Assembly: GCF_002556545.1 (NCBI RefSeq)
Contig: NZ_CP022685.1
Span: 2,604,001-2,668,000 of the forward strand
Length of the DNA: 64,000 nucleotides
Reading direction: 5' to 3'
Source of the DNA: Streptomyces formicae
GTDB lineage: Bacteria; Actinomycetota; Actinomycetes; Streptomycetales; Streptomycetaceae
Positions 1-8,692 of the stretch are shown in pieces (the stretch's first letter is position 1; each line of letters opens with the position of its first letter). The position numbers and the translations under genes were made by a program. The notes beneath the pieces are model-generated. The model worked only from the letters and a program-made list of their open reading frames with translations. It searched no databases and was not told where the DNA came from.

Positions 1-78
1 CGGAGTTGCCGGTCGAAGGGGCCCGTACAGTGGCAGAGGCGCGATATGTGCACGGTGAACGTTCAGGGAGGCACTGCC

Positions 79-876
79 GTGAGTGAGTTTCGGTTCGTCC
101 GACTGGGCTTCGGCCCGGACGCCGTGGAGTACCGAGAGGCGTGGGACGAGCAGCGCCGCGTGCACGCCGCCCGCTTCGCCGACGAGGTCCCCGACACCTG
201 CCTGCTCCTGGAGCACCCGCCGGTCTACACCGCGGGCCGCCGCACCGAGGACAGCGAGCGCCCGCTGGACGGCACCCCCGTCGTCGACGTGGACCGCGGC
301 GGCAAGATCACCTGGCACGGACCGGGGCAGCTGGTCGGCTATCCGATCCAGAAACTGCCGCGCCCGGTGGACGTCGTAGCACATGTGCGGCGTCTGGAGG
401 AGGCACTTATCCGTACGTGTGCGGAGTTCGGCCTCCAGACCTCGCGCGTCGAGGGGCGCAGCGGCGTCTGGGTGCTCGGTGACCCGGTGGAGCGGCGCCC
501 GGCACTGGGCGGCCTCTCCCTGGACTTCGACCCGCGCCTCCAGGACGACGAGTTCGACGCCCGGTTCAACGGTCCGGAGTACGCCCCGTCCAACGCGGGC
601 CAGCGCCGCGAGGACCGCAAGATCGCCGCGATCGGCATCCGCGTCGCCAAGGGCGTGACGATGCACGGCTTCGCGCTCAACGTGAACCCGGACAACACCT
701 GGTTCGACCGGATCATCCCGTGCGGCATCCGCGACGCGGGCGTGACCTCGCTCGCGTACGAGCTGGACCGCGAGATCACCATCGCGGACGTGCTGCCCGT
801 CGCCGAGCGGCACCTGCGGGACGTACTGGAGAACGCGGAGCTCAAGCCGCGCGACGTGGAGCCCGCCTCCGCATAG
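79..876 (+). CDS. lipB: Octanoyltransferase LipB
   Basis: Transfers octanoate from acyl-carrier protein to the lipoyl-domain lysine of 2-oxoacid dehydrogenases and glycine cleavage H protein, in the cytoplasm. The protein shows LipB hallmarks in order: [10 protein letters not shown] near residue 46, [16 protein letters not shown], the [10 protein letters not shown] lysine segment, and the catalytic-type Cys in RIIPCGI. I chose GTG 79 because GGGAGG lies 7 nt upstream; an in-frame ATG at 46 would add 11 residues with no ribosome site. lipA follows 128 bp downstream on the same strand, so the octanoyl transfer and sulfur insertion steps are adjacent. The length (265 aa) fits the family. Assignment is secure; the start is the only uncertainty. 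Confidence 0.96.
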   Translation: MSEFRFVRLGFGPDAVEYREAWDEQRRVHAARFADEVPDTCLLLEHPPVYTAGRRTEDSERPLDGTPVVDVDRGGKITWHGPGQLVGYPIQKLPRPVDVVAHVRRLEEALIRTCAEFGLQTSRVEGRSGVWVLGDPVERRPALGGLSLDFDPRLQDDEFDARFNGPEYAPSNAGQRREDRKIAAIGIRVAKGVTMHGFALNVNPDNTWFDRIIPCGIRDAGVTSLAYELDREITIADVLPVAERHLRDVLENAELKPRDVEPASA

Positions 877-906
877 ATCCGCACCGGCTCGGGGGAATGC
901 ACCCCC

Positions 907-928
907 TTGGCCAGAGGTTGGCCAGAAG
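907..928. repeat. 11-bp direct duplication between lipB and lipA
   Basis: Two adjacent 11-bp copies, TTGGCCAGAGG and TTGGCCAGAAG, differ at one base. They lie 31 bp after the lipB stop and about 75 bp before lipA. No function is evident. Confidence 0.5.
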
Positions 929-1004
929 TAAGCCCAACGACATCACGGGCGTACCCTGGTGTGCGCCGCAGAATCGAAGTTACGCCAGCTAATAGGGAGC
1001 CGAT

Positions 1005-1970
1005 GTGTCCGCAGTCGCACCCGACGGACGCAAGATGCTGCGCCTGGAGGTCCGGAACGCCCAGACCCCCATCGAGCGCAAGCCCGAGTGGATCAAGACC
1101 CGGGCGAAAATGGGCCCCGAGTACAACGCCCTGCAGAAGCTCGTGAAGAGCGAGGGTCTGCACACGGTCTGCCAGGAGGCGGGCTGTCCGAACATCTACG
1201 AGTGCTGGGAAGACCGCGAGGCCACGTTCCTCATCGGCGGCGACCAGTGCACGCGGCGCTGTGACTTCTGCCAGATCGACACGGGCAAGCCGCAGGCCCT
1301 CGACCGCGACGAGCCCCGCCGCGTCGGCGAGTCCGTCGTCACGATGGACCTGAACTACGCCACGATCACCGGCGTCGCCCGCGACGACCTGGAGGACGGC
1401 GGCGCCTGGCTGTACGCGGAGACCGTGCGCCAGATCCACGCGATGACGGCGGAGCGCGCCGAGGGCTACACCAAGGTCGAGCTGCTCATCCCGGACTTCA
1501 ACGCCGAGCCCGACCAGCTGGCCGAGGTCTTCTCGTCCCGCCCGGAGGTGCTCGGGCACAACGTGGAGACGGTGCCGCGCATCTTCAAGCGGATCCGCCC
1601 CGGCTTCCGCTACGAGCGCTCCCTCGAGGTCATCACGAAGGCCCGCGAGGCCGGTCTCGTGACCAAGTCCAACCTGATCCTGGGCATGGGCGAGACCCGC
1701 GAGGAGGTCAGCGAGGCGCTGCGCCAGCTGCACGAGGCGGGCACCGAGCTCATCACCATCACCCAGTACCTGCGACCCACGCCGCGCCACCACCCCGTGG
1801 AGCGCTGGGTGAAGCCCGCGGAGTTCGTGGAGCTGAAGGACGAGGCCGAGCAGATCGGCTTCTCCGGAGTGATGTCGGGGCCGCTGGTCCGCTCCTCGTA
1901 CCGCGCGGGACGGCTGTACCAGATGGCCATCGAGAAGCGCGGCGCGTACGTCGCCTCGCAGGCGGTGTGA
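1005..1970 (+). CDS. lipA: Lipoyl synthase LipA
   Basis: Radical-SAM enzyme that inserts two sulfurs into the protein-bound octanoyl chain made by LipB, giving lipoate. Both iron-sulfur cluster sites are visible: the auxiliary cluster cysteines C56, C61 and C67 ([12 protein letters not shown]) and the radical-SAM CxxxCxxC at C82, C86 and C89 (CTRRCDFC). The C-terminal SGPLVRSSY segment carries the serine that binds the auxiliary cluster in known LipA proteins. The length of 321 aa is typical. Starts at GTG 1005 with AGGGAG at 994-999. It probably shares transcription with lipB and is followed by a strong hairpin at 2071-2123. Confidence 0.97.
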   Translation: MSAVAPDGRKMLRLEVRNAQTPIERKPEWIKTRAKMGPEYNALQKLVKSEGLHTVCQEAGCPNIYECWEDREATFLIGGDQCTRRCDFCQIDTGKPQALDRDEPRRVGESVVTMDLNYATITGVARDDLEDGGAWLYAETVRQIHAMTAERAEGYTKVELLIPDFNAEPDQLAEVFSSRPEVLGHNVETVPRIFKRIRPGFRYERSLEVITKAREAGLVTKSNLILGMGETREEVSEALRQLHEAGTELITITQYLRPTPRHHPVERWVKPAEFVELKDEAEQIGFSGVMSGPLVRSSYRAGRLYQMAIEKRGAYVASQAV

Positions 1971-2070
1971 CGCGAGCGCCCTCGTGCGCCGCGTGACGCG
2001 GGCACATGCCGGGCGCGCACGCACCGTGTGAATCGGCGCACAAGCGACTACCAGCCAGTAGTGGCCGTAA

Positions 2071-2123
2071 TGACGCGGCCCATACGATCCCCGCAGGTGA
2101 ACGGGACCGTATGGGCCGCGTCA
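2071..2123 (+). terminator. Intrinsic terminator after lipA
   Basis: A perfect 16-bp inverted repeat has arms TGACGCGGCCCATACG (2071-2086) and CGTATGGGCCGCGTCA (2108-2123), followed by GCGTTTT. It lies about 100 bp after the lipA stop, in the 303-bp gap to the next gene (1971-2273). Nothing else coding is evident in that gap. Confidence 0.8.
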
Positions 2124-2273
2124 GCGTTTTGGCCCCTCGCGTCAAGGTTTCATCGGTGTTTGACCGGTCGGTCACGCCCTGGTAACACCAATCAGTGACC
2201 CTGGTACTACCGCACGTACAGCCTTACCCATAGCCGCTCCCCCACCCGAGCCGCTCCCCAGGAGGGCCCCATC

Positions 2274-2477
2274 ATGCAGGCCGCGCCCGTACGCGCCACC
2301 GCGATCCCGTCCGTCACCGACGCCCTGCGCGCCGTCGAGTCGCTGCTGCTGAGCGGCGGCCAGCGCACCGCACGCCGCAACGCCTGGACTTCCGTGCTCG
2401 AGGACCGGCGCCGCGCCAAGGACCGGGTCGAGGCGCAGCGCGTGCTTGAAGAGGCCGTGACAACCCGCACGTCGTAG
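2274..2477 (+). CDS. Small conserved-type hypothetical protein (67 aa)
   Basis: Short basic protein beginning MQAAPVRATAIPSVTDALRA, with AGGAGG 8 nt before the ATG. It looks wholly helical, with a charged central stretch rich in Arg, Glu and Ala (about residues 25-60), no membrane segment and no cysteine. I do not recognise a domain. In S. coelicolor a small gene occupies the same position between lipA and the DUF4191 gene (from memory, SCO2195), and that positional conservation is the best support that it is real. The next gene starts 31 bp downstream, so the two are probably co-transcribed. Function unknown. Confidence 0.72.
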   Translation: MQAAPVRATAIPSVTDALRAVESLLLSGGQRTARRNAWTSVLEDRRRAKDRVEAQRVLEEAVTTRTS

Positions 2478-2507
2478 TCGGTACCGGGGGCACGTAGACT
2501 TCACAGC

Positions 2508-3215
2508 ATGGCGAGGAAGGAAACCACCGCGGCGGCTTCGGCCGCGGAACCAGGGCGACTCAAGCAGATTGCCCTCACCTACAAGATGACCCGGCGGGCC
2601 GACCCGAAGATCGGCCTCATCATCGCGGCTGTGGGAATCGTCACCTTTGGTGTCTTCCTCGCGATCGGCTTCTGGCTCGGTCACCCGGTCTACCTGGGCA
2701 TTCTCGGATTCCTGCTCGCCTTCCTCGCGATGGCGATCGTCTTCGGACGCAGGGCCGAGCGTGCCGCCTTCGGGCAGATGGAGGGCCAGCCCGGCGCGGC
2801 GGCAGCGGTGCTCGACAAGATCGGCCGCGGCTGGACGACCACCCCGGCGATCGCGATGAACCGCAGCCAGGACGTGGTGCACCGCACCGTCGGCAAGGCG
2901 GGCATCGTCCTGGTGGCCGAGGGCAACCCGAACCGGGTCAAGGGCCTGCTGGCCGCCGAGAAGAAGAAGATGGCGCGCATCGTCGCGGACGTCCCGGTGC
3001 ACGACGTCATCGTCGGCACCACGGACGACACGGTCTCCCTCAAGAAGCTGCGCACCACGCTCCTGAAGCTCCCCCGCGTACTGACGGGTCCTCAGGTCAC
3101 GGCAACCAACGACCGGCTGCGTGCGATGGGTGATCTTATGTCCAATATGCCGCTCCCGAAGGGGCCCATGCCCAAGGGCGCGCGCATGCCGCGCGGCGGC
3201 CCGAAGATGAAGTAG
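2508..3215 (+). CDS. DUF4191 integral membrane protein
   Basis: Predicted membrane protein of 235 aa matching the actinobacterial DUF4191 family. Two hydrophobic helices lie close together at about residues 35-55 and 60-80 (GLIIAAVGIVTFGVFLAIGF, then VYLGILGFLLAFLAMAIVFG). A soluble C-terminal part follows, containing GRGWTTTPAIAMNRSQDVVHR and ending in a Gly/Met/Pro/Lys-rich tail. The position between lipA and glnA is the standard Streptomyces order. The biochemical role is not known. Start ATG 2508; a very strong hairpin terminator follows at 3261-3312. Confidence 0.9.
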   Translation: MARKETTAAASAAEPGRLKQIALTYKMTRRADPKIGLIIAAVGIVTFGVFLAIGFWLGHPVYLGILGFLLAFLAMAIVFGRRAERAAFGQMEGQPGAAAAVLDKIGRGWTTTPAIAMNRSQDVVHRTVGKAGIVLVAEGNPNRVKGLLAAEKKKMARIVADVPVHDVIVGTTDDTVSLKKLRTTLLKLPRVLTGPQVTATNDRLRAMGDLMSNMPLPKGPMPKGARMPRGGPKMK

Positions 3216-3260
3216 TCGCCGACAAAGCGTCGCCGCCCCCGCTGCGGCCGTCGCCTCTCC

Positions 3261-3312
3261 GTACGACGAAGGCCCCGGAACCGATCGGTCGGTTCCGGGG
3301 CCTTCGTCGTAC
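3261..3312. terminator. Strong bidirectional-looking terminator hairpin
   Basis: Perfect inverted repeat with 22-bp arms (3261-3282 and 3291-3312) and an 8-nt loop. The arms start GTACGACGAAGGCCCC and end GGCCTTCGTCGTAC. It lies 46 bp after the DUF4191 stop. Confidence 0.85.
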
Positions 3313-3429
3313 GGCGTCGGCGTGCGGCGTGGGCGTACCGCGTGGCGTACGACGTTGGCGTGCCGCGCCCTCCTGGCAGCAAGGGGATATTCGGTGGCCG
3401 CCGGAGCGCACGGTCGGCAGGCTTGGGTC

Positions 3430-4296
3430 ATGGACTCCCGGCTCCCTGGTGTACCCGGTCATCCCTGGCTCGGCGCTCCGATCGATGCCCGTCCCCTGTT
3501 CGCCCCGGAGCAGGCCGCGCTGATGGTCACGCTCCGCGGCCTGGCGGCGGCGGACTGGAGCAAGGAGGCCGTGCCGGGCTGGACCGTCCGCGATCTGGCC
3601 GCACACGTCCTGGGCGACTTCTACGGACGCCTCGCCCGGGACCGGGACGGCCATCGGGACGGTCCCGGTTTCGCGCCGGGCGACACCCTGGAGACGTTCA
3701 TCCACCGCATCAACCAGGAGTGGGTCGATGCCCACCGCCGGGTGAGCCCGGCCGCGCTCGTCGACACCCTTGACCTGGTGGGGGCGCAAGTCTCCCGGTT
3801 CTTCCGGGCCACAGACCCCGACGCCCCGTCACTGGGAGTGTCCTGGGCCGGTGTCGACCCGGCGCCCATGTGGTTGGACAGCGCGCGCGACTTCACCGAG
3901 TTCTGGACTCACCGCCAGCAGATCCGGCACGCCGTCGGCCAGGGCACCGACGCGGATCCGCGGTTCCTGTCGGTGGTCCTCGACACGTTCATGCGGGCCC
4001 TGCCGCACACGCTGCGCGAGGTCGACGCGCCGATCGGTACCCGGGCGCGGGTGGAGATCGACGGCCCTGCCGGGGGCGTCTGGACGGCAACGGCCACGGG
4101 GGCCACGGGAGGCGGCTGGTCTCTCGCCGAGCCGGACGGCGAACGTCCCGCCGCGATCGTGCGCTTGGACGCGGAGACCGCCTGGCGCCTGTGCACGCGC
4201 GGCATCGATCCCGACACCGCCCTGACCCGCGTCAGGATCGAGGGCGACCGGCGCCTGGCCGAAGCGGTCTGCCGGATCGTGTCGATCGTCCACTGA
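3430..4296 (+). CDS. Maleylpyruvate isomerase-family, mycothiol-dependent-type (DinB-like) protein
   Basis: A 288-aa protein with the N-terminal DinB-like four-helix metal-binding fold of the actinobacterial mycothiol-dependent maleylpyruvate isomerase family. Visible cues are the early PGWTVRDLAAHVLGDFYGRL motif with its metal-ligand-type His, and the second His-rich helix FTEFWTHRQQIRHAVGQ. The C-terminal half (ARVEIDGPAGGVW onward) resembles the MDMPI C-terminal/SCP2-like domain. Family members handle thiol chemistry with mycothiol; the substrate here cannot be told. I start at ATG 3430, which begins the conserved-looking sequence; the open frame continues 36 codons upstream with low-complexity sequence. 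A tandem repeat lies just downstream. Confidence 0.82.
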   Translation: MDSRLPGVPGHPWLGAPIDARPLFAPEQAALMVTLRGLAAADWSKEAVPGWTVRDLAAHVLGDFYGRLARDRDGHRDGPGFAPGDTLETFIHRINQEWVDAHRRVSPAALVDTLDLVGAQVSRFFRATDPDAPSLGVSWAGVDPAPMWLDSARDFTEFWTHRQQIRHAVGQGTDADPRFLSVVLDTFMRALPHTLREVDAPIGTRARVEIDGPAGGVWTATATGATGGGWSLAEPDGERPAAIVRLDAETAWRLCTRGIDPDTALTRVRIEGDRRLAEAVCRIVSIVH

Positions 4297-4320
4297 TCGT
4301 GGGCGTGCCGCGGACGGGGA

Positions 4321-4403
4321 CCGCCAGATGACGGGGGCCGCCAGGTGACGAGAGGGCCGCCAGGTGACGAGGGGGGCCGTCAGGTGACGAGGGGGGCCGT
4401 CAG
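4321..4403. repeat. Tandem repeat (17-20 bp units) covering the RDD gene stop codon
   Basis: Four full units plus a partial one, beginning at 4321, 4338, 4357, 4377 and 4397 (unit lengths 17, 19, 20, 20). The unit is CCG(C/T)CAGGTGACGAGGGGGG. The last partial unit CCGTCAG contains the TCA that is the stop codon of the minus-strand RDD gene (4400-4402), so the array extends downstream from that stop. Confidence 0.85.
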
Positions 4404-4867
4404 ATCCTGATCTGGACGGCGCGCGCGAGGCGGTCGTGCAGGCCGCGGCCGTCGCGGTCCCAGATCAGGGCCGGGATGGCGATGCACAGCAGGACGCTGC
4501 GGAGCAGGACCCAGCCGAAGCGGAGGCGGTCGCCGCCCTCGGCGACGACGCGCAGCCGGAAGAGCGCCTTGCCGGGCGTCGCGCCGATCGTGCCGACGGT
4601 GAGCACGCTCATCACGAAGAAGATGCCGAGGGCCCAGTTGCCCATCGCCTGCTGGTCGCCGCGGGCGAACAGGCCGTATGCGATGACCATGCACAGGCCC
4701 CAGTCCACGGCGATGGCGCCGATGCGGCGGCCGGGACGGGCGATCGAGCCCGGCCCCTCCTCCGGGAGGCCGAGCTGCTCGCCCCGGTACCCGAAGTCGA
4801 CACCGGCGTCCTCCGCGGCCGCGCGCGGGCCTGACAGCCACGATCCGATTGCTTGCCTGTTGTCCAC
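4400..4867 (-). CDS. RDD family membrane protein
   Basis: Small membrane protein (155 aa) of the RDD family. The RDD domain begins with SIARPGRRIGAIAVDWGL (the R and D motif). It has three hydrophobic stretches: one around AIAVDWGLCMVIAYGLF, one around WALGIFFVMSVLTVGTI followed by the conserved TPGKALFRLRVV, and one around LLRSVLLCIAIPALIW. It ends in the family-typical DGRGLHDRLARAVQI. I use GTG 4867 (VDNRQAIGSWLSG); an upstream extension to 4969 looks non-coding. It lies divergently from glnA, as in S. coelicolor. Transport or structural roles have been proposed for RDD proteins; the role here is unknown. Confidence 0.9.
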   Translation of the reverse strand: MDNRQAIGSWLSGPRAAAEDAGVDFGYRGEQLGLPEEGPGSIARPGRRIGAIAVDWGLCMVIAYGLFARGDQQAMGNWALGIFFVMSVLTVGTIGATPGKALFRLRVVAEGGDRLRFGWVLLRSVLLCIAIPALIWDRDGRGLHDRLARAVQIRI

Positions 4868-4978
4868 CCGTCCACGGTACTGCGCCCGTTTTCGTACGGG
4901 GACGCGCGGGGTCGTACGGGAAGCGGGCCGGTGAGGGCGGAAGCGGGCCCGCGACGGGTCCTGGCGCACCCGGGCCGG

Positions 4979-5016
4979 TTAACTTCGGCGAAACAAATGG
5001 GTCATGCTTGAGAAAT
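4979..5016 (+). promoter_or_regulatory. GlnR box array upstream of glnA
   Basis: The sequence reads TTAAC-n6-GAAAC-n6-GTCAT-n6-GAAAT at 4979-4983, 4990-4994, 5001-5005 and 5012-5016. This is the a1-b1-a2-b2 arrangement described for GlnR targets in Streptomyces, with exact 6-nt spacers. It is centred about 115 bp before the glnA start, so nitrogen-responsive activation of glnA is the straightforward inference. Confidence 0.85.
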
Positions 5017-5113
5017 CCCCCGTCCCTATGGTCGGGTCCCAGCGTGTGCCCCGCACTGGCCGCACCACGAGCCGTAACCCCGTCCCACCCCGGACGGGAG
5101 TAGGAGGAGTTGG

Positions 5114-6526
5114 ATGTTGTTCCAGAACGCCGACGACGCGAAGAAGTTCATCGCGGACGAGGACGTCAAGTTCATCGACGTCCGATTCTGCGACCTGCCC
5201 GGTGTCATGCAGCACTTCACGATCCCGGCGGCGGCGTTCGACCCGGACGAGGAGCTGGCCTTCGACGGTTCGTCGATCCGTGGCTTCCAGGCCATCCACG
5301 AGTCCGACATGGCGCTCCGCGCCGACCTGTCGACGGCTCGCGTGGACCCCTTCCGCCGCGACAAGACCGTCAACATCAACTTCTTCATCCACGACCCGAT
5401 CACGGGCGAGCAGTACAGCCGTGACCCGCGCAACGTGGCGAAGAAGGCGGAGGCGTACCTGGCCTCCACCGGCATCGCGGACACCGCCTACTTCGGTCCC
5501 GAGGCGGAGTTCTACGTCTTCGACAACGTCCGCTTCCAGACGTCGGCGAACGAGAGCTTCTACCACATCGACTCCGAGGCGGGCGCCTGGAACACCGGTG
5601 CGGTCGAGAACAACCGCGGCTACAAGGTCCGCTACAAGGGCGGTTACTTCCCGGCGCCGCCGGTCGACCACTTCGCCGACCTCCGCGCCGAAATCTCCCT
5701 CGAACTCGACAAGAACGGCCTCCAGGTCGAGCGCCAGCACCACGAGGTGGGCACGGCGGGCCAGGCCGAGATCAACTACAAGTTCAACACGCTGCTCGCC
5801 GCGGCCGACGACCTGATGCTCTTCAAGTACATCGTGAAGAACGTCGCCTGGCGCAACGAGAAGACCGCGACCTTCATGCCGAAGCCGATCTTCGGCGACA
5901 ACGGCTCGGGCATGCACGTCCACCAGTCCCTCTGGGCCGGTGGCGACCCGCTCTTCTACGACGAGCAGGGCTACGCGGGCCTCTCGGACACCGCCCGCTA
6001 CTACATCGGCGGCATCCTCAAGCACGCCCCCTCGCTCCTCGCCTTCACGAACCCGACGGTGAACTCGTACCACCGCCTGGTCCCCGGCTTCGAGGCCCCG
6101 GTCAACATGGTCTACTCCCAGCGCAACCGCTCGGCCGCCATGCGCATCCCGATCACGGGCTCCAACCCGAAGGCCAAGCGCGTCGAGTTCCGCGCGCCGG
6201 ACCCGTCCTCGAACCCGTACCTGGCGTTCTCGGCGCTCCTCATGGCGGGCCTGGACGGCGTCAAGAACAAGATCGAGCCGCCGGAGCCGATCGACAAGGA
6301 CCTCTACGAGCTGGCCCCCGAGGAGCACGCGGGCGTCGCCCAGGTCCCGACCTCCCTCCCGGCCGTCCTCGACGCCCTCGAGGCGGACCACGAGTACCTG
6401 CTGGCCGGTGGCGTCTTCACCCCCGACCTGATCGAGACGTGGATCGACTACAAGCGCACGAACGAGATCGCCCCGATCCAGCTGCGGCCGCACCCTCACG
6501 AGTTCGAGCTGTACTTCGACATCTAG
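5114..6526 (+). CDS. glnA: Glutamine synthetase type I (GSI-beta)
   Basis: Makes glutamine from glutamate, ammonia and ATP; a cytoplasmic dodecamer in the family. The 470-aa protein carries the N-terminal beta-grasp segment with [15 protein letters not shown], the latch [10 protein letters not shown], catalytic-site segments [21 protein letters not shown] and [12 protein letters not shown], the ATP region [12 protein letters not shown], and NRSAAMRIP. The adenylylation tyrosine is Y398 within [11 protein letters not shown], marking GSI-beta; GlnE is encoded at 58511-61555. GTAGGAGGAG precedes ATG 5114. A GlnR box array lies upstream (4979-5016) and a hairpin terminator follows at 6583-6616. 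Confidence 0.98.
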   Translation: MLFQNADDAKKFIADEDVKFIDVRFCDLPGVMQHFTIPAAAFDPDEELAFDGSSIRGFQAIHESDMALRADLSTARVDPFRRDKTVNINFFIHDPITGEQYSRDPRNVAKKAEAYLASTGIADTAYFGPEAEFYVFDNVRFQTSANESFYHIDSEAGAWNTGAVENNRGYKVRYKGGYFPAPPVDHFADLRAEISLELDKNGLQVERQHHEVGTAGQAEINYKFNTLLAAADDLMLFKYIVKNVAWRNEKTATFMPKPIFGDNGSGMHVHQSLWAGGDPLFYDEQGYAGLSDTARYYIGGILKHAPSLLAFTNPTVNSYHRLVPGFEAPVNMVYSQRNRSAAMRIPITGSNPKAKRVEFRAPDPSSNPYLAFSALLMAGLDGVKNKIEPPEPIDKDLYELAPEEHAGVAQVPTSLPAVLDALEADHEYLLAGGVFTPDLIETWIDYKRTNEIAPIQLRPHPHEFELYFDI

Positions 6527-6582
6527 GAAGCGGGGCGCACCGGACGACACGGTGCCCCTGAATCAGCCCCAGACGTCACAGT

Positions 6583-6616
6583 GAAGGCCGTCACCCACTT
6601 GAGGGTGACGGCCTTC
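6583..6616. terminator. Terminator between glnA and the DUF3291 gene
   Basis: Perfect 14-bp arms GAAGGCCGTCACCC (6583-6596) and GGGTGACGGCCTTC (6603-6616) with a 6-nt loop. It sits between two convergent genes, so it may serve both. Confidence 0.8.
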
Positions 6617-6637
6617 GCTGTCAGCTGTCGGCTGTCA
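6617..6637. repeat. 7-bp x 3 tandem repeat ending at the DUF3291 stop codon
   Basis: Three units GCTGTCA, GCTGTCG, GCTGTCA. The final TCA (6635-6637) is the stop codon of the minus-strand DUF3291 gene, so the repeats run directly downstream from it. Confidence 0.7.
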
Positions 6638-7198
6638 GCGGGCCCGGGCGCTCTTCGGTCCGATGCCGATGTCCTTCGCCCCGGCCGGAGTTCCGTCCGG
6701 GGTGAACGCTTGGTGGAACGTGAAGGCGTGCGGTGCGGAGCCGTGGGCGTGGAGGTGTTCCAGTTTGGAGACTCCGGCCTGCCATGTGGGTATCGCGCCG
6801 TCGGGGACCCACCAGAACACGTAGTTCGCGTGCCCCGTCCTCTCGAACCAGTCGTAACGCCTGTTCAGTGCCTCACGGTGAATGCCGGTGTAGATGGCGT
6901 CGAAGGCGAGGCGCAGATCGGTCCAGAGGGAGAGGGTCGTGGCCAGGGCCGTGGTTTCCGTCGTGCGGCCCTTGTCGTACCAGGTCGGTACGGTGAACTC
7001 TCCCCATGCGCCCCAGTCCGCCCCGAAGAGCTGGCCCCGGTCGCCGTCCACCGCTTCGGCACGGGCGAGGTATCCGGGCTGCTGGCTGAACGTCCGGTAG
7101 ACGGCCTCACCGATGTCGTAGAACTCGTGCGTGAGAGGGGTGGGGTCGGCGAGCGGTGACTTCAGGACGCCGAACGTGTACAGAGCAAGATGGGGCAT
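6635..7198 (-). CDS. DUF3291 domain protein
   Basis: A 187-aa soluble protein of the DUF3291 family (alpha+beta barrel, distantly like antibiotic-biosynthesis monooxygenase folds). It begins MPHLALYTFGVLKSPL and contains the family-typical FWSQ-type segments: PGYLARAEAVDG, PTWYDKGRTTETTALATTLS, LWTDLRLAFDAIYTGIHREAL, and YVFWWVPDGAIPTWQAGVSKLEHLHAHG. Start ATG 7198 has GGGAG about 9 nt upstream. No operon partner is visible; glnA converges on it. The enzymatic role is unknown. Confidence 0.85.
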   Translation of the reverse strand: MPHLALYTFGVLKSPLADPTPLTHEFYDIGEAVYRTFSQQPGYLARAEAVDGDRGQLFGADWGAWGEFTVPTWYDKGRTTETTALATTLSLWTDLRLAFDAIYTGIHREALNRRYDWFERTGHANYVFWWVPDGAIPTWQAGVSKLEHLHAHGSAPHAFTFHQAFTPDGTPAGAKDIGIGPKSARAR

Positions 7199-7340
7199 GC
7201 GTCTCTCCCTGGTTGGCCGAAGACCAGGTGAAGGTAGCGGCCTTCCCGAGCCCTGTCTAAGTTGCGCTTTTCCTGTCCAAGTGGCTTCCCACATAGGTCT
7301 TATGAGCCCCCAGTGACCGCTTGCTCGTCCGTCCGGGGTG

Positions 7341-8354
7341 TCACCAGCCGAGTCGCGCGAGCGCCGGGGCGGGGTCCGGGAGGTGGGTGCCGGTGTCCGT
7401 CGCCGCCCAGGTCACGGCGCACAGGGCGCGCAGGCCGTCGAGTGGGTCGCGGCCCTCGCCGGTGACGGTGAGGTGGTGGGTCGGTGGGTGGTGGGTGATG
7501 TGCCAGCCCGCGCAGGTGAAGCCGTCGTTGGCGCCGTGCACGGTGGGGTGGGCGACGAGCAGGTCGCGCAGGTCGCGGCCGATGTGGGTGGGGCGTTGTC
7601 CCGGCTGGGCGCCGAGGAGTTCCGCGGGACGGGTGGTGCCGGTCAGGACGAGGAGCGTGGTGGCGCCTGCCGCGTGGGCGCCCGCGATGTCGGTGTCCAG
7701 GCGGTCGCCGACGGCGAGCGGCCGGTCGGCACGGCCGCGGGCGGTCGCCTCTCGGTGCAGCGCGGGCGCCGGCTTCCCCGCCACCTGGGGCGTACGACCG
7801 GTGGCGGTGGTGACGGCGGCGACCGCGGCGCCGACACCGGGGGCGAGCCCCCGAGGCGTGCGCAGCACCGGGTCGGCGCACGTGGAGTAGTAAGGCAGCC
7901 CCTGGCTGACGGCGTGACAGATCTCCGTCAGCGCGGCCCAGTCGAGGGCGGTCGTGTATCCCAGGGCGACCGCCAGCGGGGACTCGTCGGCGGAGGCGAC
8001 CGGTGTCAGACCGCCCTGGAGCAGCGCGGCACGCAGTCCTTCGCCGCCCACCGTCAACACCCGTGCGCCCGTGGGGAGATCGGCCGCGGCGAGCCGCGCG
8101 AGGGCCTGCGCGGCGGTGACGACGTCACCGGCACCGGCGGGCACGCCCAGGCCGGTGAGATGGGCGGCGACGGCGTGCGGGGCGCGCTGGTCGTTGTTGG
8201 TCACGTAGACGGCGCTCAGCCCGTCCGTGCGGGCGGCGCGCAGGGCGTCAACGGCGTGCGGCAGTGCCTGGTCCCCGATCGTCACGACTCCGTCGAGGTC
8301 GAGCAGGAGCACGTCGGCGGATCTTGGTCGGGCATTTTTGGACAGAACGTGCAC
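7341..8354 (-). CDS. HAD-superfamily (IIA/NagD-like) hydrolase with a C-terminal extension
   Basis: Probable phosphatase of the class IIA HAD superfamily (NagD/phosphoglycolate-phosphatase/p-nitrophenyl-phosphatase type). Motif I is DLDGVV (about residues 19-24), motif II is YVTNN, the lysine is in VAGKPAP, and motif IV is GDRLDTDIAGA. The catalytic set is complete. After the HAD domain there are about 70 extra residues (FTCAGWHITHHPPTHHLTVT and a helical tail) that I do not recognise. The start is GTG 8354. The gene reads away from a 524-bp non-coding region. Substrate unknown. Confidence 0.85.
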   Translation of the reverse strand: MHVLSKNARPRSADVLLLDLDGVVTIGDQALPHAVDALRAARTDGLSAVYVTNNDQRAPHAVAAHLTGLGVPAGAGDVVTAAQALARLAAADLPTGARVLTVGGEGLRAALLQGGLTPVASADESPLAVALGYTTALDWAALTEICHAVSQGLPYYSTCADPVLRTPRGLAPGVGAAVAAVTTATGRTPQVAGKPAPALHREATARGRADRPLAVGDRLDTDIAGAHAAGATTLLVLTGTTRPAELLGAQPGQRPTHIGRDLRDLLVAHPTVHGANDGFTCAGWHITHHPPTHHLTVTGEGRDPLDGLRALCAVTWAATDTGTHLPDPAPALARLGW

Positions 8355-8386
8355 GCCTCGGCGTGACGCTGGTGACCTGCTCCGAT

Positions 8387-8455
8387 GGAGAGGGCGGCGC
8401 CCCGCGTGCCACCCCCCGAGGGGGGCGTCGGGCGCGTCCGGAGAGGGCGGCGCCC
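8387..8455. repeat. 16-bp direct repeat in the HAD/FBP intergenic region
   Basis: GGAGAGGGCGGCGCCC occurs at 8387-8402 and again at 8440-8455. Between and after the copies are inverted CCACCCCCCG-type tracts, so the stretch could fold. The 524-bp gap 8355-8878 otherwise holds only the short frame at 8618-8692. Confidence 0.5.
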
Positions 8456-8617
8456 AGCCACGGGGGGGTGGTCAATAATGCTTCGCGCTCGCCCCGTCGG
8501 GCGATGTACCGTTCCAGTGATCACCCGCGGCGGCCCCACCGACAGGCGCCCCGCCCCACTCGACGCGCTCGGCGTCGACGCGCACCGCGCGCCCCGGCCC
8601 GGAAGGAGGCGAGAGAC

Positions 8618-8692
8618 ATGGACCGTGCTGAAGCTGTTGCGGCCATAGTTGCTTCCGGCCGTGTGCCCTCGTTCTCCTGCGGCGCGCGGTAA
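8618..8692 (+). CDS. Candidate short peptide / leader (24 aa)
   Basis: ATG 8618 is preceded by an excellent ribosome site (AAGGAGG, 8 nt away) and opens a 24-codon frame beginning MDRAEAVAAIVASGRV and ending SFSCGAR. It lies about 190 bp before the FBP-domain gene on the same strand. There is no TTA codon. The strong site on so short a frame suggests a translated leader or small protein, but I cannot identify a family and cannot exclude chance. Confidence 0.4.
   Translation: MDRAEAVAAIVASGRVPSFSCGAR

Noticed and set aside
339..2024. A 561-codon minus-strand frame across lipB and lipA
   Set aside because: Antisense to two well-supported genes; no domain and no ribosome site.
4321..4403. CRISPR-like array
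   Set aside because: Units are adjacent with no spacers and there are no cas genes. It is a tandem repeat.
4979..6550. A 523-codon minus-strand frame across glnA
   Set aside because: Antisense shadow of a certain glnA gene with biased Val/Asp/Arg composition.
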